A stretch of DNA of 64,000 nt from JAEUMD01 sp050246945 (GCA_050246945.1 JBFWVC010000017.1:56016-120015); one strand, 5' to 3'. Shown: positions 41,894 to 50,855, numbered from the stretch's first letter. The notes: a model not told the origin generated them from the letters alone. Made by a program: numbers and translations.

Positions 41894-42778
41894 ATGAAGC
41901 TGACATTGGGACCAGTGCTGTTCAACTGGCCGACGCCGATGTGGGCGGACTTCTACGCCCGGATCGCAGACGAGGCTCCGGTGGACCGGGTTGTCATAGG
42001 AGAGGTGGTCTGCTCGAAGCGCTCACCATTTCGCACCAATGCGGTTGTTGACGTCATTGAACGATTGGAGCGCGCCGGCAAAGAGGTGGTCCTGGCGGCT
42101 CTTGCGCTGCCGACGCTGAAACGGGAGGTTGCCGAGGTTGCGGACTTGGTGGGCAGCGGGCGACTCGTCGAGATTAATGACATGACCGCGCTCGCTGCCG
42201 TCGCGGGCAGCCCGTACATCGTCGGCCCATTGGTGAACGTCTACAATGAAGAGGCGCTTGCCGAGCTGGAATCGCTGGGTGCCACGACGATCACACTCCC
42301 GCCGGAATTGCCGCAAGCGTCCATTGAGATTCTCGGAGCGGGGAGAAGCACGGCCGATCTGGAGGTGTTCGCCTTCGGGAGAGCGCCTCTTGCCATCTCG
42401 GCCAGATGCTACCACGCACGTGCGCATGGGTTGGCCAAGGATGGCTGCAAATACGTGTGCGAACACGATCTGGACGGACTTCACGTCGAGACGCTCGATG
42501 GCCAGTCGTTTCTTGCCGTCAATGGCGTGCAGACGCTGGCATCAGGGCTCACGGTCCTGGGGCAAGAGATCCCGGAACTGGAGACAGCAGGCGTATTGCG
42601 GCTGCGGCTATCGCCGCACACCTGCGATATGGTCGCGGTTACCAATGCCTATCGCGACGCTGTCGACGGCCGCTTGCCGTCTGCCGAGCTTGTCGCCAGG
42701 ATCGAGGCACTGGAACTGCCAGCTGCAATCGTCAATGGATACTTTCATGCAAGCCCCGGCGCGGCGTTTGTAGGTTAG
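41894..42778 (+). CDS. ubiV: O2-independent ubiquinone hydroxylase component UbiV
   Basis: The 294-residue U32-type protein begins MKLTLGPVLFNWPT like UbiV. It carries the Fe-S cysteines: one in GEVVCSKR, and C-x12-C-x3-C in RCYHARAHGLAKDGCKYVC. ATG 41867, just after the ubiU stop, is an alternative start. UbiU-UbiV with UbiT lets ubiquinone be made without oxygen, so the organism probably lives at least partly anaerobically. Confidence 0.96.
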   Translation: MKLTLGPVLFNWPTPMWADFYARIADEAPVDRVVIGEVVCSKRSPFRTNAVVDVIERLERAGKEVVLAALALPTLKREVAEVADLVGSGRLVEINDMTALAAVAGSPYIVGPLVNVYNEEALAELESLGATTITLPPELPQASIEILGAGRSTADLEVFAFGRAPLAISARCYHARAHGLAKDGCKYVCEHDLDGLHVETLDGQSFLAVNGVQTLASGLTVLGQEIPELETAGVLRLRLSPHTCDMVAVTNAYRDAVDGRLPSAELVARIEALELPAAIVNGYFHASPGAAFVG

Positions 42779-42840
42779 GCGTGCGACTTGTTGCTTAAGC
42801 AGACGTTCATGGAGCAGGGGCGTGTGTCTCCTGGCGAAGC

Positions 42841-43845
42841 ATGCAAACGGACATTTCTGAGAGCATGGGACACCTTCCAGCGCTTTCGGGGACATTCTTG
42901 CTACCTTCACTTGACGTGTCGCGCGATGACATGATTGCGTTTGCCCAGGCCTTCGATCCGCAACCATTCCATATCGATGAGGATGCAGCCCAGAATACGC
43001 TCTTGGGTGGGCTTTCGGCCTCCGCTTGGTATACCTGCGCCAGGATCGGCGGACTTGTAGACGTTGTCATGCGCGATCTTGGATTGGGGAGCGAATTGGC
43101 GGGGGTGGAGCAGATCCTGCTGACGGCGCCGGTGCGAGCTGGAGACCGGCTCTCGGGAAGCATTCGGCTCACTACGGTGGAGCCCTGCGCGTGCGGGGAG
43201 GCAGCGTGCCAGGGCCGCATCGACGTAGAGAATCAGCGCGGTGAATTGGTCATGCGCCTGATATTGGATCTGGTCGTCAGGCAATCGGCAGTGTCAGGCT
43301 CGACCGGCTCGGACGACTGCAAGTTGCGAAGGCCGCGGTCAGTCCGCGTGGAACGAACGCCGCGTGACGACGTCATTCGCCATTTCGAGGAGATACGCAT
43401 CGGTGACGAAGCGGTTTTCGGCCCCTATTCCTTCAACACCAGCAGCGTCGAGACTTTTTGCGCGCTGACGCATGTGGAACCGGAGCAGTTGAGTTGCGCC
43501 GCCGAGGCTATGCCGCACGCTGTCCCGAATTGGCATCTGCCAGCCGCGTGGATGGAGTGCATGTTGCGCTACTATGAAGACGAGGCGGCTCGGTTCGCGG
43601 CTCGTGGTTGGGCCGTTCCCCGCCTGGGTCCGGCAGCCGGTGTGAAGCATCTGCGGTGGGTTCGACCAGTTCACATCGGCGAGACGATCGTGTTTCGTGG
43701 ATGGGCCGAGCGCAAGATGGAGATCGCATCCCAGAAGGATTGGGGCTTGCTTGTGGTGGGTGCGGAGGGGATCGATTCGCGCGGAAACGTCGTCGTATCG
43801 TTTTGTCCGCAGATGCTGATTGAACGATTCCGATCGGCTGCCTGA
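42841..43845 (+). CDS. Double-hotdog MaoC-like dehydratase
   Basis: The 334-residue protein has two MaoC-type hotdog domains: the first (about 20-160) with FAQAFDPQPFHIDEDAA carrying the Asp/His hydratase pair, the second (about 180-330) with FCALTHVEPEQL, degenerate at the active site. This is typical of two-domain hydratases in which one domain is catalytic. It follows ubiV by 62 bp and is convergent with the second ketosynthase pair. It may add a dehydration step to the adjacent fatty-acid pathway. Confidence 0.85.
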   Translation: MQTDISESMGHLPALSGTFLLPSLDVSRDDMIAFAQAFDPQPFHIDEDAAQNTLLGGLSASAWYTCARIGGLVDVVMRDLGLGSELAGVEQILLTAPVRAGDRLSGSIRLTTVEPCACGEAACQGRIDVENQRGELVMRLILDLVVRQSAVSGSTGSDDCKLRRPRSVRVERTPRDDVIRHFEEIRIGDEAVFGPYSFNTSSVETFCALTHVEPEQLSCAAEAMPHAVPNWHLPAAWMECMLRYYEDEAARFAARGWAVPRLGPAAGVKHLRWVRPVHIGETIVFRGWAERKMEIASQKDWGLLVVGAEGIDSRGNVVVSFCPQMLIERFRSAA

Positions 43846-43847
43846 TT

Positions 43848-45128
43848 TTAGTCCGCTGCCGCCAGTACAAGCGCAGCATTCTGCCCACCGAAGCCGAACG
43901 AGTTCGATAGTACTGTCCGCACGACACCACGCCGGGCAGCGTTCGGAACGACATCCAGTGGGATGTCGGGGTCGGGTTCGTCGTAGTTGATGGTGGGCAG
44001 GAGAAGGCTATTCTCGATCATCATGAAAGAGAGAACCGCCTCGATCGCTCCCGCTGCCGACAGCGTGTGACCGATCATCGACTTGTTGGAACTGACCGGA
44101 GTGACCTCCAGATGGCCTCCTAGAACAGCCTTCAGAGAGAGATACTCCATCTTGTCGTTCTCTGGCGTACTTGTTCCATGGGCGTTGACGTAGTCGATAT
44201 CTTCAGGCGTGGCCCCGGCATCCTGCATGGCGTTGCGGATTGCTCCGATGATGGCCGTGCCATCGGGCTTGGAGCGCGTCCGGTGATAGTCGTCGGCCAT
44301 TTCGCCGCAACCGCGGATGATGCCGAGACACTTCGCGCCCCGCGCCTGCGCTCGCTCTAACGATTCCAGTACGAGCACCCCTGCGCCCTCGGCCATGACG
44401 AAGCCATCGCGGCCCTTGGAGAATGGGCGTGAGGCGCGCTGGGGTGGTTCGTTGCGTGTCGACAGGGCGGAGAGGAGCGAGAAGCGGATCAGCGCTTCGA
44501 GCTGCACGGAGCTGTCGGTGCCGATGGCGAGGGCGGCGTCGGTTTCGCTGCGGCGGATTGCCTCGACACCGAGCTGTATTGCGGTCGCGCCGGAGGCGCA
44601 GGCAGTGGACACGGAGACGGGCAATCCGCGCGGGGCCAGAGCAGTGGCCAAGTGGTCGGCGACCGTGGCGAACTGGAATGTCTCGAACATGCTCTTGAAG
44701 GCACCGGTTCGCGCTGCGGCCAGGAGCCGGTCATAGCCTTGAAGACCCTCACCTGATGGGTGCTCGAAAAGGGCCTTGCGCTGTGGCCACTCGAGTTCTG
44801 CGGGGGGCGTGGCGACGAACATTGGTCCCGGGAAGCCCGGGGTTTCGGTCATGCCGGCCTGGAGAAGGGCTTCCTGGGCTGCGGATCTGGCCATGGCAAA
44901 TGTCAATTCCGGTGCCGAACCGGGTTGTCCATCGGTACACGTTACGGTACCTGCAATCGTGGTCCGCAATCCATCGGTGGGAAACCGCGTGATCGTCTTG
45001 ATGCCAGATCGGCCCAGAGCGAGCTGCGCCCAGTTCGCGGCCTTGCCCCAGCCCAGCGAGGTGACCAGACCCATGCCTGTCACGGCAACCACCGGGCGGC
45101 CCCGGGCATCTTTGTGGTTGTTCCCCAT
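43848..45128 (-). CDS. Beta-ketoacyl-ACP synthase, FabF1XL-like (second copy)
   Basis: The 426-residue ketosynthase has the full catalytic triad: Cys in VSTACASGAT, His in NAHGTSTPEND and His in SNKSMIGHTLSAAGA. It closely resembles the ketosynthase at 47485-48768, with the same MGLVTSLGWGK and FPTDGL segments, so the pair is a duplication. It extends acyl chains on an ACP. It overlaps its partner KS-beta gene by 1 bp. In the usual VLCFA cluster lpxXL would follow adh2XL; here a second ketosynthase pair does. Confidence 0.93.
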   Translation of the reverse strand: MGNNHKDARGRPVVAVTGMGLVTSLGWGKAANWAQLALGRSGIKTITRFPTDGLRTTIAGTVTCTDGQPGSAPELTFAMARSAAQEALLQAGMTETPGFPGPMFVATPPAELEWPQRKALFEHPSGEGLQGYDRLLAAARTGAFKSMFETFQFATVADHLATALAPRGLPVSVSTACASGATAIQLGVEAIRRSETDAALAIGTDSSVQLEALIRFSLLSALSTRNEPPQRASRPFSKGRDGFVMAEGAGVLVLESLERAQARGAKCLGIIRGCGEMADDYHRTRSKPDGTAIIGAIRNAMQDAGATPEDIDYVNAHGTSTPENDKMEYLSLKAVLGGHLEVTPVSSNKSMIGHTLSAAGAIEAVLSFMMIENSLLLPTINYDEPDPDIPLDVVPNAARRGVVRTVLSNSFGFGGQNAALVLAAAD

Positions 45129-46360
45129 CAGCTCGCCCTCCCAACATCACCGCGTTCCAACAAGGCCATACCTTCGCCGCGCCAATGGCCGACTCCGGTG
45201 ACGAGGATGCGTTCGACCTGCGTCGTCATGGCATCCTCGAAGGCGTCACCAGCCGACGGGGGGAACAATGCGCCACGGTTCAATGCGAGGGCTGCGAGCG
45301 CCATGCCAAGCGGGAAGTGCGCTTCGACAGTATGCCCGAGGCGGCTGCCGAATGCGCGGACCGCGGGAGTGAATCCATCGGTGTCCAGGTCGTCGAGGAA
45401 ATCTCTTTCTTCCTGCGTTGCCGGTTCCGTTCCGGATGCACCAGAAAGTATCGCAAGAGGCATGGGAGTGAGGTCAGGTGCTACCTGCCGGAACAACTGC
45501 TGGAGTATCCTGCGGATCTGGCCGGGCTCGGATCGGCGGGCGCGATCGGTGGCTATGGCCCTGACGCTCGCATAAGGGCGCGCTCCTCGCTCCTGCGCGT
45601 GAGCGCGCGCCTCGAGAACGAGGAATACACCAGCGCTTCCAGGAATGAGGCCACCGCCGGCTGTTTGGCGCTGCCACACGGGCGCGTAATCGCCAGGCCA
45701 GAGATTGCGCCCCAATTCGTAGCCGAGCAGAAGGTCCTTGCGTTCGGCATTGAGCGCTCCGCCAACGAGAATGATCTGGGCTTGTCCGGCTGCAATGCGG
45801 CGCACCGCGTTCTCGATGGCTGACAGACCGGCCATCTCCTCGCCCATGAATGTGCGGGATGAGGCGGTAACGTTGTGAACGATCGAGATGTTGCCGGCGA
45901 GCAGGTTGGAAAGCTGCGCAAGAAACAAGGTGGGCCGTAGTGCCGTCGGCAGAATCTCCTTTGCCGAGAGCTCCGTATCACCGCGCGCTACGATGGCCTC
46001 CAGAACCTTGGCGTCGACGGAGGCATCACGCTCGCCGCTACCCGCCGCCACGATGAGGTGTGTATCGGCGAGCAGGTGGGCTTGGTGTGCGATGCCTGCA
46101 TCTTCAAGCGCCAAGCCGGCTGCATATACACCGATGTGCTGCCATCTCTCCATCTGGCGGAGATCTGATTTCTTCGCAATCTGCCCGCTCATGTCGATGG
46201 CGGGAAGCGGGTGGACGGGGTAGGGGGCGAAACCTAGCGGGTCGACGTGAGCAGGGCCAACGCCCTGTTCGAACGCGCTCATGTGTGCATCGGTACCTTC
46301 GCCCGCGCAGCTCAATAGGCCGACACCCGTGACCCAGACGTCTTGAGTTGGATTATCCAT
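45128..46360 (-). CDS. Ketosynthase-like subunit without active Cys, FabF2XL-like (second copy)
   Basis: The 410-residue thiolase-fold protein has lost the catalytic cysteine (HNVTASSRTFMGEEMAG at the site). It retains the dimer-interface fold (GGGLIPGSAGVFLVLEA, GSRLGHTVEAHFPLG). It likely pairs with the neighbouring active ketosynthase as a KS-beta/chain-length-factor partner. It is paralogous to 48765-50006. The duplicate pair is separated from the first pair by the adh2XL-like gene. Confidence 0.88.
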   Translation of the reverse strand: MDNPTQDVWVTGVGLLSCAGEGTDAHMSAFEQGVGPAHVDPLGFAPYPVHPLPAIDMSGQIAKKSDLRQMERWQHIGVYAAGLALEDAGIAHQAHLLADTHLIVAAGSGERDASVDAKVLEAIVARGDTELSAKEILPTALRPTLFLAQLSNLLAGNISIVHNVTASSRTFMGEEMAGLSAIENAVRRIAAGQAQIILVGGALNAERKDLLLGYELGRNLWPGDYAPVWQRQTAGGGLIPGSAGVFLVLEARAHAQERGARPYASVRAIATDRARRSEPGQIRRILQQLFRQVAPDLTPMPLAILSGASGTEPATQEERDFLDDLDTDGFTPAVRAFGSRLGHTVEAHFPLGMALAALALNRGALFPPSAGDAFEDAMTTQVERILVTGVGHWRGEGMALLERGDVGRAS

Positions 46361-46381
46361 TGTGCCTTCTGGCTTGCCTCC

Positions 46382-47473
46382 TCACAGGTCCACGAGGATC
46401 TTGCCGAACACCTGCCGGCTTTCGAGACGACTGAGCCCGGATTCCAGCTGATCGAGCGTCAGGATCGTGTCGATCACGGGTTTGACTGCGCCTGAGGCCA
46501 TCTTGTCCATGGCTGAGCGCAGGTTGGCGCGTCTGCAGCCGAAGCTGCCGATCAGGCGCAGTTGCTGCTGATAGAGAAGGTTGAGATTCATCTGGGCGAG
46601 GATACCCGTCGTCGATCCGCATGTTACGAGCCTGCCGCCCCGCTTCATTGAAAGCATGCTGCCAGCCCAGGTCGCCGGGCCGACGTGCTCGAAGACGATG
46701 TCGACGCCCTTGCGGTTGGTCAACTTGCGGACGCGCCCCTCGAACCGCTCCTGCGAGTAGTTGATCACATGGTCGGCGCCAAGCTCTCGTGCCCTTATCG
46801 CCTTCTCGTCGGAGCCGACCGTTGTAATGACGGTGGCGCCCGCCGACTTCGCGAGTTGGATGGCAGCCGATCCTATGCCGCTGCCGCCTGCATGAACGAG
46901 GATCGTCTGACCCGCTTCAAGGTCTGCATTGTCAAACAGCATGTGCTCGACGGTGCCGAATGTAATCGGCGCCAGGGCCGCGCTCCGGAAATCCACGCCC
47001 GGTGGCGCGCGTACGGCCAGGCGTGCTGGAACATTCATGGCTTCGCGCAGGAATCCGTCGATGTGGAAGCCGTAAATGCTGTCCATGCGCTCGCAGAAGT
47101 TGTCCCGGCCCTCCATGCATGCGTTGCACGTGCCGCAGGTCAATGCGCCGTAGAGCGATACGATATCACCGGGAGCATGTGTCTCGACATCCGCGCCGAC
47201 AGCAATGATTTCGCCAGCTGCCTCGGCACCAGCAACGATCGGCAACGTTCGCTTGGCGAATGCCATGCCGCGCCAACCCCAAACGTCGATATGGTTGAGT
47301 GCGACAGCGCGTATGCGTACCTGCACTTCGCCTGCTTTAGGCGGTTGCGGTCGCGATATGTCACTGATTTTGATACCACGCTCGCCAGTAACGAGCGCCG
47401 CGCGCATCAACTCCGGCCCGCGAATAGGCGCGCCGCCACACGCACCACAGCAATTGTCGCTCGGTTCATCCAT
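46382..47473 (-). CDS. adh2XL: Zinc-type medium-chain dehydrogenase/enoyl reductase, Adh2XL-like
   Basis: The 363-residue MDR enzyme has the structural zinc cysteines (CGTCNACMEGRDNFCERM), the nucleotide-binding VHAGGSGIGSAAIQLAK and a C-terminal IDTILTLDQLESGLSRLESR. In Rhizobium-type VLCFA clusters this position holds adh2XL, thought to act as enoyl reductase. A Cys-rich N-terminal extension (CCGACGG) is odd. GAGGAG 7 bp before ATG 47473 fixes the start. Confidence 0.87.
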   Translation of the reverse strand: MDEPSDNCCGACGGAPIRGPELMRAALVTGERGIKISDISRPQPPKAGEVQVRIRAVALNHIDVWGWRGMAFAKRTLPIVAGAEAAGEIIAVGADVETHAPGDIVSLYGALTCGTCNACMEGRDNFCERMDSIYGFHIDGFLREAMNVPARLAVRAPPGVDFRSAALAPITFGTVEHMLFDNADLEAGQTILVHAGGSGIGSAAIQLAKSAGATVITTVGSDEKAIRARELGADHVINYSQERFEGRVRKLTNRKGVDIVFEHVGPATWAGSMLSMKRGGRLVTCGSTTGILAQMNLNLLYQQQLRLIGSFGCRRANLRSAMDKMASGAVKPVIDTILTLDQLESGLSRLESRQVFGKILVDL

Positions 47474-47484
47474 AGCAAGGCTCC

Positions 47485-48768
47485 TCACCAGGGTTCAGCC
47501 GCCAGCACCAGGCAGACATTCTGGCCGCCAAAGCCAAACGAGTTGGACAGGACAGAGCGTACCCGAGCGGTCCGCGCCGTGTTCGACACGACATCGAGAT
47601 GGATTTCAGGGTCGGGTTCGTGGTGGTTGATGGTCGGCGGGATCACGCCTTCGTTCATGGTCATCAAGGCAATCACCGCCTCAACCGCCCCGGCCGCGAT
47701 CAATGTGTGGCCGATCTGCGATTTGTTCGACGTGACCGGCACGGCATGCTTACGCGGCCCCAGCACGTGTGCGAGCGATTGCCATTCCATCTTGTCATTC
47801 TCTGGCGTGCTGGTTCCATGAGCATTGACGTGGTCGATGTCGTTTGAGGTGACGTCGGCGTCGGCAAGCGCCTTAGTGATGGCGCCGATAATCGCGGAGC
47901 CGTCCGGCTTGGAGCGGGTGCGGTGGTAGCAATCCGCCTTTTCGCCAGCACCCATAACGACACCAAGCGGTTTGGCGCCGCGGGCCCTGGCATGCTCATA
48001 GGTCTCGACAACAACTGCGCCGGCGCCCTCTGCAATTACAAAGCCGTCGCGACTCTTGGAAAAGGGACGCGAAGCCGCTTCAGGTGGATCATTCCGGGTG
48101 GACAACGCCGACAGAAGGGAGAAGCGGGCAAGCCCTTCGGGATGGACGGTTGCATCCGTGCCGACACACAGCGCTGCTTCCGATTCGCCACGGCGCAACC
48201 GCTCCATTGCCATTTGGATCGTGCTCGCACCTGATGCGCATGCTGTGCAGAGCGAAAGCGGCTCGCCTTGCGTGCCGAAGCGTCGCTGCATTGCGTCGGC
48301 GATGCTTGCGAATGCCACGTCATGATGAAGTTCATCGAATGCACGCGTGCGGGCAGCCGCGAGCAGGCGGCGGTATCCTGTACCTGCCGTCGGTTCTGCG
48401 TGCGCGTAGAGCCGCGAGAGTTGCGGCCATTCGAGTTCGGAAGGCGGCGTGGCAATGAAGAGCGGACCTGGAAAGCGCCCCGGCGTGCCGATACCAGCTT
48501 GCTGGATCGCTTCATCTGCTGCGGATTCCGCAATTCGAAGTGAATGCGTGTAGGCCGAATAGGCAGTTCCATCTGGCGTTGCTATTGCTCCAGCGATGGT
48601 CGTCTTCAGGCCGTCAGTCGGGAATCGCGTGATACGTGTGATGCCAGACTGGCCAGCGATCAGTCGTGGCCAGTTCTCGGACTTGCCCCACCCGAGCGAT
48701 GTAACCAGTCCCATGCCCGTTACAACGATACGCGGGCGGCCTCTGCTATCGAGGTAGCTTGAACTCAT
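47485..48768 (-). CDS. fabF1XL: Beta-ketoacyl-ACP synthase, FabF1XL-like
   Basis: The 427-residue ketosynthase has an intact triad (LCTACASGAS; NAHGTSTPEND; SNKSQIGHTLIAAGA). The gene order acpXL-fabZXL-fabF2XL-fabF1XL-adh2XL is the one described for rhizobial 27-hydroxyoctacosanoate synthesis, which supports the naming. ATG 48768 overlaps the KS-beta stop by 4 bp. Confidence 0.93.
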   Translation of the reverse strand: MSSSYLDSRGRPRIVVTGMGLVTSLGWGKSENWPRLIAGQSGITRITRFPTDGLKTTIAGAIATPDGTAYSAYTHSLRIAESAADEAIQQAGIGTPGRFPGPLFIATPPSELEWPQLSRLYAHAEPTAGTGYRRLLAAARTRAFDELHHDVAFASIADAMQRRFGTQGEPLSLCTACASGASTIQMAMERLRRGESEAALCVGTDATVHPEGLARFSLLSALSTRNDPPEAASRPFSKSRDGFVIAEGAGAVVVETYEHARARGAKPLGVVMGAGEKADCYHRTRSKPDGSAIIGAITKALADADVTSNDIDHVNAHGTSTPENDKMEWQSLAHVLGPRKHAVPVTSNKSQIGHTLIAAGAVEAVIALMTMNEGVIPPTINHHEPDPEIHLDVVSNTARTARVRSVLSNSFGFGGQNVCLVLAAEPW

Positions 48769-50006
48769 GCCGCCACCTTGCCGTCGACGCGCTCGATGAG
48801 TGCCAAGCCCTCGCCGCGCCAGTGCCCGATGCTTGTGACAAGAATGCGTTCCGGTGGAATGTTGCATGGTGCTTCCAGCGCATCGCCTTCGAACGGCTCG
48901 AAAAAGCCATTGCGTTCGAGTGCCAGACAGGCCAACGCGACACCGATCGGGAAATGAGCCTCGACGGAGTGGCCAAGGGGCGTGCCATAGGCACGTGCCG
49001 AAGCCTGTTGCTGGGGCACGCCGATCCAGTTTGTCAGGAATGAGTATTCTTCGCTGGTCGCCGGTTCGACACCGCTCGCGCCCGAAAGTACGCTGACCAC
49101 TTCGTCAGCTTGGCCAATAGGCAGTCGGTCGCCGAGGCGTCGCAACGACGCTGCAATATCGCCGGCTTCCGCACGCTGCGCACGGTTACAGACGGTTGCG
49201 GAAATCCTGGCATAAGCTCTTGCGCCGCGCGCGAGCGCGTGGTCGCTCGCCTCGATCACCAGGAAGGCAGCGGCACTGCCTGGCACGAAGCCGCCGCCTG
49301 CTCGCGACCTCTCCCATACTGGAGCGAACGGCTTTGCCCAAAGACTGTTGGCCAGTTCGTAGTTGAGGAGGAGGTCGTCGCGCTCTGCATTGAGGGCGCC
49401 TCCGGCAAGAACGATATCGGCCTGACCTGCGGCAATCCGGCGGGTCGCATCTTCGATAGCCGAGAAGCCGGCGAGTTCCTCGCCTTTCAGGGTTCGCGAG
49501 GACCCCGTCACCTTATGCACGATCTGGATGTTTCCAGCGAGAAGGTTGGAGAGTTCGCCAAGATACAAGGTGGGACGCAGGCCGCTGGTTAAGGCGGTAT
49601 TCAGCGCTGCCGCTGCTTCGCGTGGCTCGATTGCGTCGATTTGATCGAGCAGCCGGGCATCGAACGACTCGTCACGTTCACCGTTTCCTGCGGCTACCAC
49701 GAGATCCATATGTTCAAGAATCTGTTCGTTCCCGACCACACCAGCGTCGACGAGTGCCAGTCCTGCGACATGCACGCCCAAGCGCTGCCATACCCCCATC
49801 TGCTTGCGGTCGGCCTTGCTTGGGATCAGTCGATCTATATCAACCTTGCCGAGCGGGTGGACCGTGTACGGGGCATGACTTGAGATGTCGATATTGGCAG
49901 CAACGGCGGGGCTACGGCCAAGCGCCTGCCAGTGCGCATCGTTGCCCTCACCAAGCGACGACACGATGCCCAGTCCTGTCACCCAAGCTTCGCGCCTGCT
50001 TAGCAT
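48765..50006 (-). CDS. fabF2XL: Ketosynthase-like subunit without active Cys, FabF2XL-like
   Basis: The 413-residue ketosynthase fold has Ser residues in place of the nucleophilic Cys (HKVTGSSRTLKGEEL). It retains SGLRPTLYLGELSNLLAGN and GTPLGHSVEAHFPIG. By analogy with KS-beta proteins it should dimerise with the active subunit encoded next. It follows fabZXL by 8 bp. Confidence 0.9.
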   Translation of the reverse strand: MLSRREAWVTGLGIVSSLGEGNDAHWQALGRSPAVAANIDISSHAPYTVHPLGKVDIDRLIPSKADRKQMGVWQRLGVHVAGLALVDAGVVGNEQILEHMDLVVAAGNGERDESFDARLLDQIDAIEPREAAAALNTALTSGLRPTLYLGELSNLLAGNIQIVHKVTGSSRTLKGEELAGFSAIEDATRRIAAGQADIVLAGGALNAERDDLLLNYELANSLWAKPFAPVWERSRAGGGFVPGSAAAFLVIEASDHALARGARAYARISATVCNRAQRAEAGDIAASLRRLGDRLPIGQADEVVSVLSGASGVEPATSEEYSFLTNWIGVPQQQASARAYGTPLGHSVEAHFPIGVALACLALERNGFFEPFEGDALEAPCNIPPERILVTSIGHWRGEGLALIERVDGKVAA

Positions 50007-50014
50007 TCTACCGA

Positions 50015-50476
50015 TTAGCCTTCTTCCAGGAACCCAAGCCGACGGCCTTCCGAGATCACGTGTTGTTGAAGTGCAGGCGCAGGGAACGGCACGAGACGGA
50101 ACATCATCTGGGCATCGCAGACCATCTCGCTGTTACGCATGATCTGAGAACTCATGACAGCGAATCCCGAGCCCGCGTGAATCTGCTTTGCGGTGACGTT
50201 CAGCTGATCCCCAGGTCTTACGAAACTACGGAAATTCGCGGACTTGCTGTTGGCGAAGAAGGGCATGCGTTGAAAGCCCGTAAGCGCAAGCAGCAAGTAG
50301 CCAGAAGCCTGCGCCATAGTCTCCAGAAGAAGCACGCCCGGCACCAGCGGATGGCCGGGGAAGTGCCCTTCGAATACAGGGCTGCCCAAAGGCACCTTCG
50401 ATGCGGCTTTCAAAGTTGCAACCCTGCGGTCGATTTCCACGACCGCGTCCAGCATCTGGAAATACTCCAGCCGCAT
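50015..50476 (-). CDS. fabZXL: 3-hydroxyacyl-ACP dehydratase, FabZXL-like
   Basis: The 153-residue hotdog dehydratase has the FabZ catalytic His in FEGHFPGHPLVPGV and the Glu in LLETMAQASGYLL. It would dehydrate 3-hydroxyacyl intermediates on AcpXL. It lies 15 bp after acpXL and 8 bp before the KS-beta gene. Confidence 0.92.
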   Translation of the reverse strand: MRLEYFQMLDAVVEIDRRVATLKAASKVPLGSPVFEGHFPGHPLVPGVLLLETMAQASGYLLLALTGFQRMPFFANSKSANFRSFVRPGDQLNVTAKQIHAGSGFAVMSSQIMRNSEMVCDAQMMFRLVPFPAPALQQHVISEGRRLGFLEEG

Positions 50477-50491
50477 TGCTTCAATTCCAGG

Positions 50492-50776
50492 TCAGGCAGC
50501 GATCTTGGCCGCGACCAACTTGTCGATCTGCCGACAAAGGCTGCCGACAACAAAGAACTCCTCCGATTCGACATCGCCTTGGTTAACGCTTTGCATCCAA
50601 TCCTCGACGGGCATCTGGATGCCGAAGCGTTGATCGATCTCGAAAGCCAGGTCGAGGAACGCCAGACTGTCAATGCCGAGGTTGCGCATCAGATGGCTTT
50701 CCGGCTTGATGTCGGACTCGGACACGTCAGTATTCGCAGAAATGATTTCCGCGACGGCATCGAAAGTAGCGCTCAT
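50492..50776 (-). CDS. acpXL: Acyl carrier protein AcpXL
   Basis: The 94-residue carrier has the phosphopantetheine serine in LGIDSLAFLD and the long AcpXL-type C-terminus (VNQGDVESEEFFVVGSLCRQIDKLVAAK). This extension separates it from housekeeping AcpP. AcpXL carries very-long-chain acyl groups destined for lipid A. ATG 50776 is preferred to 50791 by comparison with the family. The FNR-like box at 50842 lies 66 bp upstream. Confidence 0.94.
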   Translation of the reverse strand: MSATFDAVAEIISANTDVSESDIKPESHLMRNLGIDSLAFLDLAFEIDQRFGIQMPVEDWMQSVNQGDVESEEFFVVGSLCRQIDKLVAAKIAA

Positions 50777-50841
50777 TGCGTGTTTCTCCACCTATGTCAG
50801 TGTGAGTAAGGCATGGCTAGCAAGGTGGCCGCGCACCCCAC

Positions 50842-50855
50842 TTGACTTCAGTCAA
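50842..50855. promoter_or_regulatory. FNR-like box, perfect dyad, in acpXL/MaoC-SDR promoter region
   Basis: TTGAC-TTCA-GTCAA is a perfect inverted repeat with a 4-bp spacer, the geometry of FNR/FixK/DNR sites (TTGAT-N4-ATCAA). It shares CTTGACTTC with the boxes at 35579 and 40216. A class II placement gives leaders of about 31 nt for acpXL and 65 nt for the divergent gene. Confidence 0.7.
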
